From: Paraburkholderia polaris
Lineage (GTDB): Bacteria; Pseudomonadota; Gammaproteobacteria; Burkholderiales; Burkholderiaceae
Assembly (NCBI RefSeq): GCF_012927345.1
Contig: NZ_JABBGJ010000057.1
Location: 1 to 54,309, forward strand
DNA: 54,309 nucleotides
Reading direction: 5' to 3'
In this document: piece by piece, positions 17,761 through 26,624 of the stretch
Numbering within the stretch: position 1 is the stretch's first letter
How the letters are laid out: the number at the start of each line of letters is the position of its first letter
Translations under genes and position numbers: made by a program
The notes under the pieces: model-generated
Told to the model about the DNA's origin: nothing
Seen by the model: the letters and a program-made list of their open reading frames with translations, nothing else
Database searches by the model: none

Positions 17761-19260
17761 TCAGTCGATATTGAAGTCGATGCCCTGCGCGAGCGGCAAC
17801 GCCGACGAATAGTTAACCGTATTGGTCGCGCGGCGCATGTAGGCTTTCCACGCGTCCGAACCCGACTCACGACCGCCGCCGGTTTCCTTTTCGCCACCGA
17901 ACGCGCCGCCGATTTCCGCGCCGCTCGGTCCAATGTTCACGTTAGCGATACCGCAATCGCTGCCCGAGTCGGACAGGAAGCGTTCGGCTTCGCGCAGATC
18001 GGTCGTGAACACGCACGACGATAAACCGTGAACCGCTGCATTGTTCGCCTCGACCGCATCCGCGAAATCCGAATAGCGCAGCACATAGAGAATCGGGGCG
18101 AAGGTTTCTTTCAGCACCACCGCCGTTTGCGACGGCATTTCAACGATGGCCGGACGCACGTAATAACCGCCTTCATGGCCCTTTACCTCGACACGCTCGC
18201 CGCCGAACACCTTGCCGCCTTCGGCCGTAGCCTGCTGCAGCGCTTCCTGCATGCGAGCGTACGATTGCTTGTCGATCAGCGGCCCCATCAGCGTGCCCTT
18301 TTCGAGCGGATTGCCGATCGGCACCTTGCTGTACAGCTGCTTCAGACGTTCGATAGTCTTGTCGTACACGCTTTCGTGCACGAACAGACGCCGCAGCGAC
18401 GTGCAACGCTGCCCCGCCGTACCCACGGCCGAGAACAGGATGCCGCGCATCGCGAGCTCGTGATCCGCCGTTTGCGCGACGATCCCCGCGTTGTTGCCGC
18501 CGAGTTCGAGCAGCGAGCGGCCGAAGCGCTTCGCCACTTCAACGCCGACCGTGCGGCCCATTTCCGTGCTGCCCGTTGCGCTGACGATCGATGCGCGTGG
18601 GTCGGCCACCAGCTTCGCGCCGACATCGCGGCCACCGTTGATCAGTGCGGTCAGGCCGTCCGGCGCGTCGCCGAATTCCTTCAGCGCCTCGCTGAGAATC
18701 TGGTTGACGGCGAGCGCGGTCAACGGCGTCTTTTCGGACGGCTTCCAGATCACCGCATTGCCGCACACCAGCGCCAGCGCCGCATTCCACGACCACACCG
18801 CTGCCGGGAAGTTGAACGCCGAGATGACGACGCACGTACCCATCGGATGCCATGTTTCAGCCATACGATGACCAGGGCGTTCCGAGGCGATCGTCAGACC
18901 GTACAACTGGCGCGACAGACCGACCGCGAAGTCGCAGATGTCGATCATTTCCTGCACTTCGCCCATGCCTTCCTGCAGGATTTTGCCGGTTTCGAGCGTG
19001 ATGATGCTGCCAAGTGCCTGCTTCTTTTCACGCAGACGGTTGCCAAGCAAACGGACCAGCTCGCCGCGGCGCGGCGCCGGGACGTTGCGCCAAGCCGTGT
19101 ACGCGTCTTGCGCATTGGCGAGGGCCGCGTCGACTTCCGCCACCGTGTTGCTGGCCACGCGGCCGATGAGTTCACCGGTAATCGGCGAATGAACCGCGAT
19201 GTCGCCGGCTTGCGCCGCGTGGGCGATGCCGAGGTCGGCGAGGATGGTGGAAGCGTCCAT
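17761..19260 (-). CDS. amaB: 2-Aminoadipate-6-semialdehyde dehydrogenase, ALDH7 family (499 aa)
   Basis: This NAD(P)-dependent aldehyde dehydrogenase converts 2-aminoadipate semialdehyde to 2-aminoadipate in lysine degradation. The catalytic cysteine is C286 in GTAGQRCTSLRRLFVHES, and the general-base glutamate is E252 in LLELGGNN. The sequences around the cysteine and NVNIGPSGAEIGGAFGGEK near the C-terminus are characteristic of the antiquitin (ALDH7) subgroup. The start at 19260 is chosen because AGGGAT precedes it at good spacing; the open frame extends 18 codons further upstream without a better start. A strong promoter candidate lies 46 bp upstream. Confidence 0.92.
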   Translation of the reverse strand: MDASTILADLGIAHAAQAGDIAVHSPITGELIGRVASNTVAEVDAALANAQDAYTAWRNVPAPRRGELVRLLGNRLREKKQALGSIITLETGKILQEGMGEVQEMIDICDFAVGLSRQLYGLTIASERPGHRMAETWHPMGTCVVISAFNFPAAVWSWNAALALVCGNAVIWKPSEKTPLTALAVNQILSEALKEFGDAPDGLTALINGGRDVGAKLVADPRASIVSATGSTEMGRTVGVEVAKRFGRSLLELGGNNAGIVAQTADHELAMRGILFSAVGTAGQRCTSLRRLFVHESVYDKTIERLKQLYSKVPIGNPLEKGTLMGPLIDKQSYARMQEALQQATAEGGKVFGGERVEVKGHEGGYYVRPAIVEMPSQTAVVLKETFAPILYVLRYSDFADAVEANNAAVHGLSSCVFTTDLREAERFLSDSGSDCGIANVNIGPSGAEIGGAFGGEKETGGGRESGSDAWKAYMRRATNTVNYSSALPLAQGIDFNID

Positions 19261-19305
19261 GAGAATCCCTTTAATTTCCGATGCGAAACAAGAGTAAGTT
19301 CGGAA

Positions 19306-19334
19306 ACTATACACGCGGGATTTTACGGCGGCAA
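19306..19334 (-). promoter_or_regulatory. Sigma-70 promoter candidate for amaB
   Basis: On the minus strand there is TTGCCG (19334-19329), a 17-bp spacer and TATAGT (19311-19306), preceded by TG for an extended -10. Transcription would start about 40 nt before the amaB ATG. Confidence 0.6.
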
Positions 19335-19516
19335 GGGTATTTGCCCGGAGCTGGGCGGCGGACGGGGGTGGAAGGGCTTGTGAGCTTGACGTTCTGGGGG
19401 GATGGTTGGCGTCAGGGCATGGTGCGGGTCGTTGCTGCTGAGGCGCCGGCGGGGCGGCGTAGCTCGCTCAATCGTTTCTTATTGGAAATTATTGGGCTCG
19501 GCTCACGCGGCGCTGC

Positions 19517-19651
19517 TCAGACGCCGGCGACCAGCTTGTCGACCAGCACGCGCGCGAACGGCTTGCGGAAGTACTCGCCGGAAAACCGCTGGCATAGATC
19601 GCGCACTGCTTCGCGAATGTCCAGGAAGGAAACCTGTTGCGAGGTTTGCAT
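19517..19651 (-). pseudogene. Remnant of an acyl-CoA dehydrogenase gene (44 codons)
   Basis: A short open frame begins 18 bp after the stop of the dehydratase gene. Its first 30 residues, including DIREAVRDLCQRFSGEYFRK, look like the extreme N-terminus of an acyl-CoA dehydrogenase of about 390 aa. The match then ends, and 14 unrelated residues (PFARVLVDKLVAGV) lead to a stop. In related operons a full acyl-CoA dehydrogenase commonly follows a FAS1-like dehydratase. I read this as an in-frame deletion joining the start of the dehydrogenase to the end of another gene. The family assignment rests on recognition of a short segment. Confidence 0.5.
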
Positions 19652-19669
19652 AGTCGAATCTCGTGGAGT

Positions 19670-20512
19670 TCAGGCGAACGCAGCCGTGGCGCGCATGGTC
19701 AGATAGCCTTCGTGGTCTTTGGCCCACAGGTCGATGTTTTTGCCGTCGACAGAGGGCTTGCCGCATACCGTGAACGGCTGGCCCGCGAAAGTGGGACGCA
19801 GCGCCTTGAACGCGAAACTTTGCAGCGTCGCATCCGGTTGTTCGCGGCGGACCAGATCGACCAGCAAGGTGGCGATTAGCGGACCGTGGACGATCAGGCC
19901 GGGGTAGCCCTCGACCTGCGTCACGTACGGGTAGTCGTAATGGATGCGATGGCCGTTGAAGGTTAGCGCGGAGTAGCGGAACAGCATGACGGCGTCGGCG
20001 TCGATGGTGCGCCGCCACGTTTCGCCTTCCGGCGCGAGCGCCGGTTGTGACGGACGGGCACCCTCTTGCGGCGCGTCGCGGTAGACGATGTCGTGCTCTT
20101 CTTCGAGCTTCAATTCACCACCGGCCTCGATCGCGTGCTGGACGGTCACGAACACGAGACGGCCTGAACGGCCGGTCTTGTCTTCGATATTGGCGATGGT
20201 CGACGTACGTTTCGCATGCTCACCGACTTTGAGCGGCGCATGAAACGTCAGACGCCCACCGGCCCACATGCGGCGCGGCAACGGCACCGGCGGCAGAAAA
20301 CCACCGCGCTTCGGATGACCGTCAGGCCCGACCTCGGACATCGGCGCGATCGGCAGAAAGTACAGCCAGTGCCAAAGCGGGGGAACCGTATCGCCACTTC
20401 CTTCCCGGTCCAGGGTCGCGGCCATTGCCGTCAGCGGAAAAGCGGTGATGCCGTCTTCGGTCACTGCTTCCTTGTAAAGCCAGTCGTCGAGTTTCTCTGG
20501 GGAAGCAGACAT
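19670..20512 (-). CDS. FAS1-like dehydratase / MaoC-type hydratase (280 aa)
   Basis: This is a hot-dog-fold acyl-CoA hydratase/dehydratase related to mesaconyl-C4-CoA hydratase. Two hot-dog halves can be seen. The first contains LPRRMWAGGRLTFHAPLKVG (around residue 80). The second contains the catalytic-type segment NGHRIHYDYPYVTQVEGYPG followed by LIVHGP. The start at 20512 has GGAG 9 nt upstream and gives MSASPEKLDDW. The gene is followed closely by an acyl-CoA dehydrogenase remnant, so it probably belonged to a short acyl-CoA degradation operon that has been cut down. The exact substrate is unknown. Confidence 0.8.
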   Translation of the reverse strand: MSASPEKLDDWLYKEAVTEDGITAFPLTAMAATLDREGSGDTVPPLWHWLYFLPIAPMSEVGPDGHPKRGGFLPPVPLPRRMWAGGRLTFHAPLKVGEHAKRTSTIANIEDKTGRSGRLVFVTVQHAIEAGGELKLEEEHDIVYRDAPQEGARPSQPALAPEGETWRRTIDADAVMLFRYSALTFNGHRIHYDYPYVTQVEGYPGLIVHGPLIATLLVDLVRREQPDATLQSFAFKALRPTFAGQPFTVCGKPSVDGKNIDLWAKDHEGYLTMRATAAFA

Positions 20513-20764
20513 GGGCAAGGTCTCCGAATACGCTTGTTGGGCTAAATAGAGTCTTACTATGAACCTTGCGGCACATTTCGCGAAGTTGGCATTGTCGAAT
20601 CAGGCCTTTGCTTTTGCTTAAGACGCCCCCGACGCCTGCGTGGCAGGTTCGAGCGGCCCGGCCGTAACGATACGGGAATTGAAGAGCAAGAGTCGGAGTG
20701 CGAGGCCTTAGGCGCTTCCTTACACTCAGTCATGGTTCGATGAATCGCCTTACGGAGAATGCTC

Positions 20765-21589
20765 ATGAATACGGTCGCGAAAAACTCGCACTTGCAGTCG
20801 CCGGAGTTGGAACTGGAGTTAGGGTTCGAGCCCAAACTGAAACACGCGGGCGCACTGGAGTCAGGCTTCGGCACCGTCACCGGCTCGCTTACGCAGCGTG
20901 TCGACGCGATCGACTGGTTCGATGTCGAAGCAGAACTGAACGGCTACGGCTGCGCGATGCTGCGCAATCTGCTCAGTGCGCCGGAATGCGACGCGCTGAC
21001 CTCACTCTATCCGCGCGATGACCTGTATCGCAGCCGCGTCGTGATGGCGCGGCATGGTTTCGGCCGTGGTGAATACAAGTACTTTGCGTATCCGCTGCCG
21101 CATCGGGTGGCGGAATTGCGCGCCGCGCTCTATCCGCACCTTGCGCCAGTCGCGAACCGCTGGAACGAGGCGATGAATATCGATGTGCGCTATCCAGCCG
21201 CGCACGACGAATTCATCGCCCGCTGCCACGCCGCCGGTCAGATGCGCCCGACACCCCTGATGCTTCAATACGCCACTGACGACTTCAACTGCCTGCATCA
21301 GGATCTATACGGCGAGCACGTCTTCCCGCTTCAGGTCGCGATTCTGCTGTCCGAGCCCGGTGGAGATTTCACGGGCGGGGAGTTCGTGATGACGGAGCAG
21401 CGTCCGAGGATGCAGTCGCGCACGGAAGTCGTGCCGCTCGGCAAGGGCGATGCGGTGGTGTTTGCGGTCCATCACCGGCCGGTGCAGGGCACGCGCGGCG
21501 TGTACCGCGTGAATCTGCGGCATGGCGTGAGCCGCCTGCGGTCGGGCCACCGGCATACGCTCGGGGTGATTTTCCACGATGCCACCTGA
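20765..21589 (+). CDS. 2OG-Fe(II) oxygenase, AlkB-related Oxygenase-NA family (274 aa)
   Basis: This is a 2-oxoglutarate- and iron-dependent dioxygenase. The iron site is H178-x-D180 in LHQDLYGEH with a distal histidine in LRHGVSRLRSG, and the last arginine there would bind 2-oxoglutarate. The double-stranded beta-helix core runs from about 165 to 274. The sequence fits the Oxygenase-NA group, which has been proposed to repair or modify nucleic acids, but the substrate here is not shown by the sequence. The start at 20765 is preferred over the ATG two codons earlier because GGAG lies 8 nt upstream. It stands alone on its strand. Confidence 0.8.
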   Translation: MNTVAKNSHLQSPELELELGFEPKLKHAGALESGFGTVTGSLTQRVDAIDWFDVEAELNGYGCAMLRNLLSAPECDALTSLYPRDDLYRSRVVMARHGFGRGEYKYFAYPLPHRVAELRAALYPHLAPVANRWNEAMNIDVRYPAAHDEFIARCHAAGQMRPTPLMLQYATDDFNCLHQDLYGEHVFPLQVAILLSEPGGDFTGGEFVMTEQRPRMQSRTEVVPLGKGDAVVFAVHHRPVQGTRGVYRVNLRHGVSRLRSGHRHTLGVIFHDAT

Positions 21590-21993
21590 CGCGGACTGAC
21601 TACGTGGGCCGCTCCAGGCGGCGCCGCTGTATGCATGCGGCAGACCTCCGTCCGCGCGGGCTGAAGCGCTGCTGCGCCGCCACCCGTTACCGCTGGAGTC
21701 CCCCGCCTTGATTGCTTGCAGCGCTGCTGCGCCGCCGCAAAAATTCGACAAGCGTAATTTTGACCCGGTATCATCCGGGAAAACCCGAACCTGCCGGACA
21801 CGCTGCGCCACCCTTTGCAGCGCGTTTGGCTTGCCTGTTCGCGTGTTATTGCCCGTCGTCGGACGGGGCTTCCAGCCGGTGATCCCGGCACGGCAGCCTC
21901 ATTCGACGATACGAAGGTGGCGGGCTCGCATGCCCGCCCTGTCGCAATCGGCCAAAAGCCGGTGGCGGCCATTTAGCCTGGATATCATCGATC
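21590..21993. other. Intergenic region before the FUSC gene
   Basis: No gene is visible in these 400 bp. There is a 16-bp direct repeat GCGCTGCTGCGCCGCC at 21666-21681 and 21721-21736, and a GGCGGGC/GCCCGCC hairpin near 21915-21935 without a T-run. Confidence 0.5.
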
Positions 21994-23910
21994 ATGATTG
22001 CTGCCGCGTTTTCGCGCGTCGCCGACCGCCTGCTGGTTGCGGACCCGGGACTCGTGCGTCTCCATACCGCGCTACGCGTTGCGCTTGCCTGCCTGCTAAC
22101 CGGCATTGCCAGCATCGCGTGGACCGTCTTTCGTCACCAACCGATTACCCTCGCCGCACCCGGCATCCTCTTTGCGATGGTGGCGCCGCTGTTCGTCCGC
22201 GATGCGCGGCGGCCGGCGTGGTTCGGCACAGTGTTCTGTCTTTATCTCTGCGCGTGCGTGTGCTTTGCCGCAGCGGGCGTCCTGAGCCGTTATCCGCTGG
22301 CTGGCGATGCGGGCTTCCTGGTCGTGATGTTCGTCGGCATGCTGGTCCAGGCCTGCGGGCCGCGTGCGCTGGGCTGCGCGATGCTGGGCGTCGTGTGCTT
22401 CTATCTTGGGCTGTACCTGCATCCCTCGTCCTTGCACGTTGTGCAGTCGCTGTTGCTGTCCGCATTCGGCCCGCTGATGGTCGCGCTGGTCGGCCGTGTC
22501 ATCGTGCCGATGCGGGCGGCTGCCAGCTTCCGGCTTGCTATTCATACGGTGACGTTGCGCGCATCGCGTGTGCTCGCCGCGCCGAGCGCGGTGCATCTGT
22601 CGGCGCTGAACGAAGCCGCGCTCTCGCTTGAAGAACAGTTGGCGTTATTGAATCCGCCCGATGCCGAGAGGATTCGTGAGCGGATTGTCGAAGTGGAAGT
22701 CGCGGCGGGGCAGCATGCGTTTGCTTCAGCGCCGGCACACGGCAGCGCACAAGCGAGTGCGGACGTGCTGCGTCACGCGATTGCCCGGCTCAAAGAGCTC
22801 GCGCATCGGGGCCATGCGCGACACGCTTCACCTTTTTCCGCAGGCAGTGCAGGCGCTCAGTCGATGGCGCGATGGTTTGCCGATTTGCGCACCAAGCTCT
22901 GCTGGCTGCCCGCCACGCGCGCCACGACGGCAGCTTTTCTCGCGATGCTGATCGGTCACTCGCTGTCTCCTGAGCGCTGGTTCTGGGCAGTCATCACGAC
23001 GTTCGTGGTGTTTCTCGGCACGCGGTCACGCGCTGATACGGTTTATCGCGGCGCGCAGCGCCTCGCCGGGACGCTGGCGGGCGCGCTAGTCAGCGTGTTG
23101 CTGGTCGCGCCGCTGCACGACTCGCCCGTGCTGCTCGTGGCTGCGATGGTGCTGTGCGTGTTCGGTTGGGCTTACTACATCCTGAGTGCGTATGCGCCGG
23201 GGGTGTTTTTCATTACCGTGCTCGTCGGGCTCGTGTATGGCGAGTTGGGTTTCGCGATGGGGCCGCTGGTTGAGTTGCGGATCGAGGAAGTGCTGGTCGG
23301 TTGCCTCGTGTCGTTTGCGATCGCGATTTTGATGATGCCGCTTGCGGCGACTCGGCATGTCGAGGCGAGGCTTGGGTCTGTGCTTGGCGCACTACGCGAG
23401 GTAGTACGGCTCGCAGGCGCCACCGCTCAAGCGCCCGGGACAGCGCCAGCCATGCGCAAGCTCGATCGCGCCTGGCATGATTTGCGGATCGCGTTGAAAC
23501 CGCTGCAGACGCAGCGGGTGGTGGTGTGGAATCCCGGCGTTGAACTTGCTACCGGTTCGTTGCTGTGTTGTTTGCACTGGGCGCGGGTGTTGACTGATCC
23601 TTCGCGGCGCGGCGCGTCGTCGGAAGATGTGGCGCTCAATGCTGCCGATGTGGGCGCTGCGCATGTGGAATCGATCGTTGCGCGGCTGGATTCGTTGATC
23701 GCGCGGTATAGCGGTGACGTGGCACGCGCTGCGCGTGACGGTTTGGATAAGCGTGTGTCGGTGACTGCTGCCGTTGACGTCGATCCGGCAAAAACACCGG
23801 CACTCGCTCAGCTAGATGGCGCGGTCGCGCAGTTGTTTGATCGGCTGACGCAGCCGGTTGTCAAAACGCGGAGCGTCTTCAATTGGGCGCTTAGGGGTAG
23901 GAGCGCGTAA
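21994..23910 (+). CDS. FUSC-family inner-membrane transporter, YccS-like (638 aa)
   Basis: This is a predicted inner-membrane protein of the fusaric-acid-resistance (FUSC) superfamily. It has two membrane blocks. The first, at about residues 20-170, has several hydrophobic helices (HTALRVALACLLTGIASIAW and LVVMFVGMLVQACGPRALGC). After a soluble linker, the second at about 305-450 includes RATTAAFLAMLIGHSLSPER and WFWAVITTFVVFLGTRSRAD. A cytoplasmic tail of about 190 residues ends the protein. Members export aromatic acids or similar compounds. No adaptor or outer-membrane partner lies beside it, unlike the FUSC gene at 33643, so its partner and substrate are unknown. Confidence 0.84.
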   Translation: MIAAAFSRVADRLLVADPGLVRLHTALRVALACLLTGIASIAWTVFRHQPITLAAPGILFAMVAPLFVRDARRPAWFGTVFCLYLCACVCFAAAGVLSRYPLAGDAGFLVVMFVGMLVQACGPRALGCAMLGVVCFYLGLYLHPSSLHVVQSLLLSAFGPLMVALVGRVIVPMRAAASFRLAIHTVTLRASRVLAAPSAVHLSALNEAALSLEEQLALLNPPDAERIRERIVEVEVAAGQHAFASAPAHGSAQASADVLRHAIARLKELAHRGHARHASPFSAGSAGAQSMARWFADLRTKLCWLPATRATTAAFLAMLIGHSLSPERWFWAVITTFVVFLGTRSRADTVYRGAQRLAGTLAGALVSVLLVAPLHDSPVLLVAAMVLCVFGWAYYILSAYAPGVFFITVLVGLVYGELGFAMGPLVELRIEEVLVGCLVSFAIAILMMPLAATRHVEARLGSVLGALREVVRLAGATAQAPGTAPAMRKLDRAWHDLRIALKPLQTQRVVVWNPGVELATGSLLCCLHWARVLTDPSRRGASSEDVALNAADVGAAHVESIVARLDSLIARYSGDVARAARDGLDKRVSVTAAVDVDPAKTPALAQLDGAVAQLFDRLTQPVVKTRSVFNWALRGRSA

Positions 23911-23972
23911 GCGGCGATGGGGTCTTGGTTTTGTCCGCCTACGGCGTTTGGGGGATGGTTGCTGTGGTGAAC

Positions 23973-24007
23973 TTGTCCACAGAAAATGTTCGCAAGCCTG
24001 TGGATAA
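23973..24007. repeat. 35-bp inverted DnaA-box-like element, copy 2
   Basis: The arms are TTGTCCACA and TGTGGATAA, with a 17-bp spacer GAAAATGTTCGCAAGCC. It lies between the convergent FUSC and VOC genes. Confidence 0.8.
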
Positions 24008-24086
24008 CACCCCCACAACAACCCCAACTGATTGATCCACTTAACTTCCTAAGCGCTGCACGCCGCGCGCAGAACAACGCCGTCCA

Positions 24087-24902
24087 TCACCCCGCAGCGA
24101 TCTCGAACCACGCACCATGTGTGCGATCACGATCGAGCACACGCGACTCCGCATTACCGTCGGCGCGCAGCGCAACACCCAACACCCCTTCCCCACGCGT
24201 GGCGAGTTGCCGGCGCAACGCCGCGCCTTCGGTGGTGACGCTCGCCGCGTCGACACGCACGGGGCTCAACAACACAACAGACGCATCGCCAACCGACACC
24301 GTCGCCGACACTGCCCCTAGCCCCGGCAAAGCCACCGCCCGCGTCTCCTGCTCACTCGCACCGAGCAACGCCCGATACCGCTGCACACTCACCTTCAGAT
24401 CCTCCACGGCGACCGTCAAACTCGACACCCCTCGCACGCCGTTCGCGTGTTCACGCACCGCGCCTTCAGCCACACGCAGATCACGCGGCGTGATATCCCC
24501 GCACAGGAATGGCAAATCGCTGGTCTGCGGCCGGCCGGTCTGCCACTCGAGTCGCGCGCCGTCCGGACGTATACGCCCGCCCGCCTGCGGACCGTCGTAT
24601 CGCAATCCGCGCCCATGCGCGGCATCGATCACGGCGCCCACGCTCGACGGCAACAACGCGTAATCGACAAAGCCATCGCCATGACGCTGCCCCACGTCCC
24701 ACCAACGACGCTGCGGCGCCGCCTGCAAGAACGCGATCAGCTCGATGTAGCTGCCATCGGCAAAACCGATCAGCGCGTTGTGCGTCACGCCATCGGCATG
24801 GGTGCCGCCTTGCTGCACGGTGAAACCGAGCGCCGTGAAATCTTCAATGGTCTGCGCCAAGTCGTGGACGCGAATCACGATGTGATCGAGTAAAAGGCTC
24901 AT
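24087..24902 (-). CDS. VOC-superfamily (glyoxalase-like) protein (271 aa)
   Basis: This protein has the vicinal-oxygen-chelate fold. The N-terminal half starts LLLDHIVIRVHDLAQTIEDF and has FADGSYIELIAFL, which are the first and last strands of a VOC module with putative metal ligands H7 and E55. A second, weaker module occupies the C-terminal half (GVSSLTVAVEDLKVSVQRYR). This size and layout match the Glyoxalase_3-like group, whose substrates are mostly unknown. A 9-bp tandem repeat begins 9 bp upstream of its start. Confidence 0.78.
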   Translation of the reverse strand: MSLLLDHIVIRVHDLAQTIEDFTALGFTVQQGGTHADGVTHNALIGFADGSYIELIAFLQAAPQRRWWDVGQRHGDGFVDYALLPSSVGAVIDAAHGRGLRYDGPQAGGRIRPDGARLEWQTGRPQTSDLPFLCGDITPRDLRVAEGAVREHANGVRGVSSLTVAVEDLKVSVQRYRALLGASEQETRAVALPGLGAVSATVSVGDASVVLLSPVRVDAASVTTEGAALRRQLATRGEGVLGVALRADGNAESRVLDRDRTHGAWFEIAAG

Positions 24903-24911
24903 GGCTCAAAT

Positions 24912-24957
<46 letters not shown>

Positions 24958-24986
24958 ATCGGATAGTTCGACGGACGTTGGGATGC

Positions 24987-26174
24987 CTACTTCTGCACAA
25001 CCGTCGCCTTGCTCTCAAGCAACGCCCACTTGTCGTTCTTCACCACCACGTTGATGTTTTTCACGCCGATCACGCGACGCGTCGCCGGATCGAAATTGGC
25101 CTTGCCGAACACGACGCTCGGAATGTCATGCAGCTTCGGCAGCGCATCGCGCACGGCCTTGCGGTCAGGGCCACCAGCGCGCAGCGCGTAAGCGGCGATG
25201 ATGACAGCGTCGTACGCATAGGCGTTGAACGCGTCCGGCTCGCGGTGATATTTCGCTTCGAAGCGTTTGACGAAGCTTTGCACCTCAGGCCCGGATTCGC
25301 CGGGGAAGAAGCTGGTGTTGGTCGCCACGCCGTTGACGGCATCGCCGCCGAGTTCGAGAAATTTCGGCGAATACACGGAGCTGGCCGCGGCGATCGGCAG
25401 GTTGATGCCGCTCGTCCGTGCCTGGCGAGCAATCTGCGCGCCGTCGGAGTAGTACGAGATCAGCACGATGCCATCGGGGTTGGCAGCGCTCACCCGCACC
25501 AACGTCGCGCGGAAATCTTTCTCGGCCGGCTGATAGCCTTCAGCCGCAACGACTTGCGCGCCGCGTTCATTGGCGGCTTTGACGAAGACGTCTTTGCTGG
25601 TGCGTCCCCAGTCGGTGTTCAGATAGAGCACGGCGATGCGTTTGAGGCCGAGCGTTTTCACGGCGAGATCAGCGAGCAGCGGCTGGGCGTCGGCCTGACT
25701 GACCGAGGGGCTCCAGATGTAGTCGCCGCCTTTGGTGAAGTCAGGATGCGAGTTGGTGAAGCCGAGTTGCACGAGGCCGGCATGCTGGTAAATCGGCGAG
25801 GCGGCCATCGAAGCCGGACTGGAAAAGTCGCCGAGTTCGATCAGGATGCGCGGGTCGCTGACGAATTTCTGCGCGATCGTGATGGATTGGCGCGGGTCGC
25901 TCTGGCTGTCCTCGAAGACGTAGTTCAGCGGGCGGCCGTTGATGCCGTTGTGGCTGTTGATCTCATCCAATGCGAGATCGAAGCCAGCCTTCCATTGAGC
26001 GCCGTACTGAGCGTTCTGGCCGGTCAGCGGGCCGCTGACGCCTATCAGGATCGGATCGCCCGAAGGGGGTGCTGCTGTGGCCGCTGTTGTCGTCGTTATT
26101 ACCGATGCGGCGAGCAGCAAAAGTGCGGTGAAGTGAGTGGCCCATGATGGGCGCAGGCTTGATGGGTTCGACAT
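24987..26174 (-). CDS. Periplasmic substrate-binding protein, branched-chain amino-acid type (395 aa)
   Basis: This is a type I periplasmic binding protein of the LivJ/Peripla_BP_6 family. After a signal peptide (MSNPSSLRPSWATHFTALLL, cleavage near TAAA) comes DPILIGVSGPLTGQNAQYGA, the typical first strand and ligand loop, then DLALDEINSHNGINGRPLNY and YVFEDSQSDPRQSI. The start at 26174 is chosen for the signal peptide; the upstream frame extends 22 codons further. No permease or ATPase genes lie nearby, so it is an orphan receptor here and either shares another transporter or acts in sensing. The ligand cannot be told from the sequence. Confidence 0.87.
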   Translation of the reverse strand: MSNPSSLRPSWATHFTALLLLAASVITTTTAATAAPPSGDPILIGVSGPLTGQNAQYGAQWKAGFDLALDEINSHNGINGRPLNYVFEDSQSDPRQSITIAQKFVSDPRILIELGDFSSPASMAASPIYQHAGLVQLGFTNSHPDFTKGGDYIWSPSVSQADAQPLLADLAVKTLGLKRIAVLYLNTDWGRTSKDVFVKAANERGAQVVAAEGYQPAEKDFRATLVRVSAANPDGIVLISYYSDGAQIARQARTSGINLPIAAASSVYSPKFLELGGDAVNGVATNTSFFPGESGPEVQSFVKRFEAKYHREPDAFNAYAYDAVIIAAYALRAGGPDRKAVRDALPKLHDIPSVVFGKANFDPATRRVIGVKNINVVVKNDKWALLESKATVVQK

Positions 26175-26272
26175 GGCTCCAGGCTCGGTTTGCTTGAGAT
26201 TGGAGTGAGTGTCGGATTTGCCTCGGCTTCGGGCAACCAAGCGATTCGCATATCGTTATGCAGCTGTGGAAC

Positions 26273-26307
26273 TTGTCCACAGAAAATGTTCATAGGGTTG
26301 TTGATAA
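26273..26307. repeat. 35-bp inverted DnaA-box-like element, copy 3 (degenerate)
   Basis: The arms are TTGTCCACA and TGTTGATAA with a 17-bp spacer. The left half is identical to copy 2 through GAAAATGTTC. The right half has drifted (ATAGGGT in place of GCAAGCC). Confidence 0.75.
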
Positions 26308-26425
26308 CAACGGGGCTACGCACCTAAGTGCTTGACGCAGATCGGATTGTTGCTTGCGGTGCCGGTGGATGCAGCGATGCTCGCCCACGCAGTTCGCGAG
26401 GACGGGCGCATTGCGGAGGCGCGGC

Positions 26426-26460
26426 TTATCCACAGTTTTTGTTCGCAAGGCTGTGGATAA
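26426..26460. repeat. 35-bp inverted DnaA-box-like element, copy 4
   Basis: The arms TTATCCACA and TGTGGATAA are perfect inverted repeats. The 17-bp spacer is GTTTTTGTTCGCAAGGC. Confidence 0.85.
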
Positions 26461-26519
26461 CATTCTGGCAAACGCGCCAAGTACTTGATGCAGTTGGCTT
26501 CTCTTACGCTGCACGTCGG

Positions 26520-26624
26520 CGCGGCCGCTTTCGCGGTCGCGCCTTTAGCGTCAAAGAGTAAGCGGCTTCGCCGCGGCCTTTACGGCCGCGCCTCTTACAT
26601 CAAAGATAAGCGGACTTCGCCGCG
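26520..26624. repeat. Two tandem ~50-bp palindromic repeats overlapping the cbtA 3' end
   Basis: Unit 1 (about 26520-26572) and unit 2 (about 26573-26624) share the order CGGCC-rich hairpin, CGCC, TTA/TTT, TCAAAGA, TAAGCGG, CTTCGCC. Each unit contains short stems such as GCGGCC/GGCCGC and GCGGC/GCCGC. Unit 2 covers the last codons and stop of cbtA. Confidence 0.65.

Larger units (their letters stand above)
26175..26599. other. Repeat-rich intergenic region upstream of the binding-protein gene
   Basis: No gene is visible. The region holds two 35-bp DnaA-box-like elements (26273 and 26426) only 118 bp apart, and the first of two tandem 50-bp palindromic units (from 26520). Confidence 0.7.

Noticed and set aside
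18028..19383. A 451-codon open frame on the plus strand opposite amaB
   Set aside because: The aldehyde dehydrogenase on the other strand has all its catalytic motifs; this frame has none.
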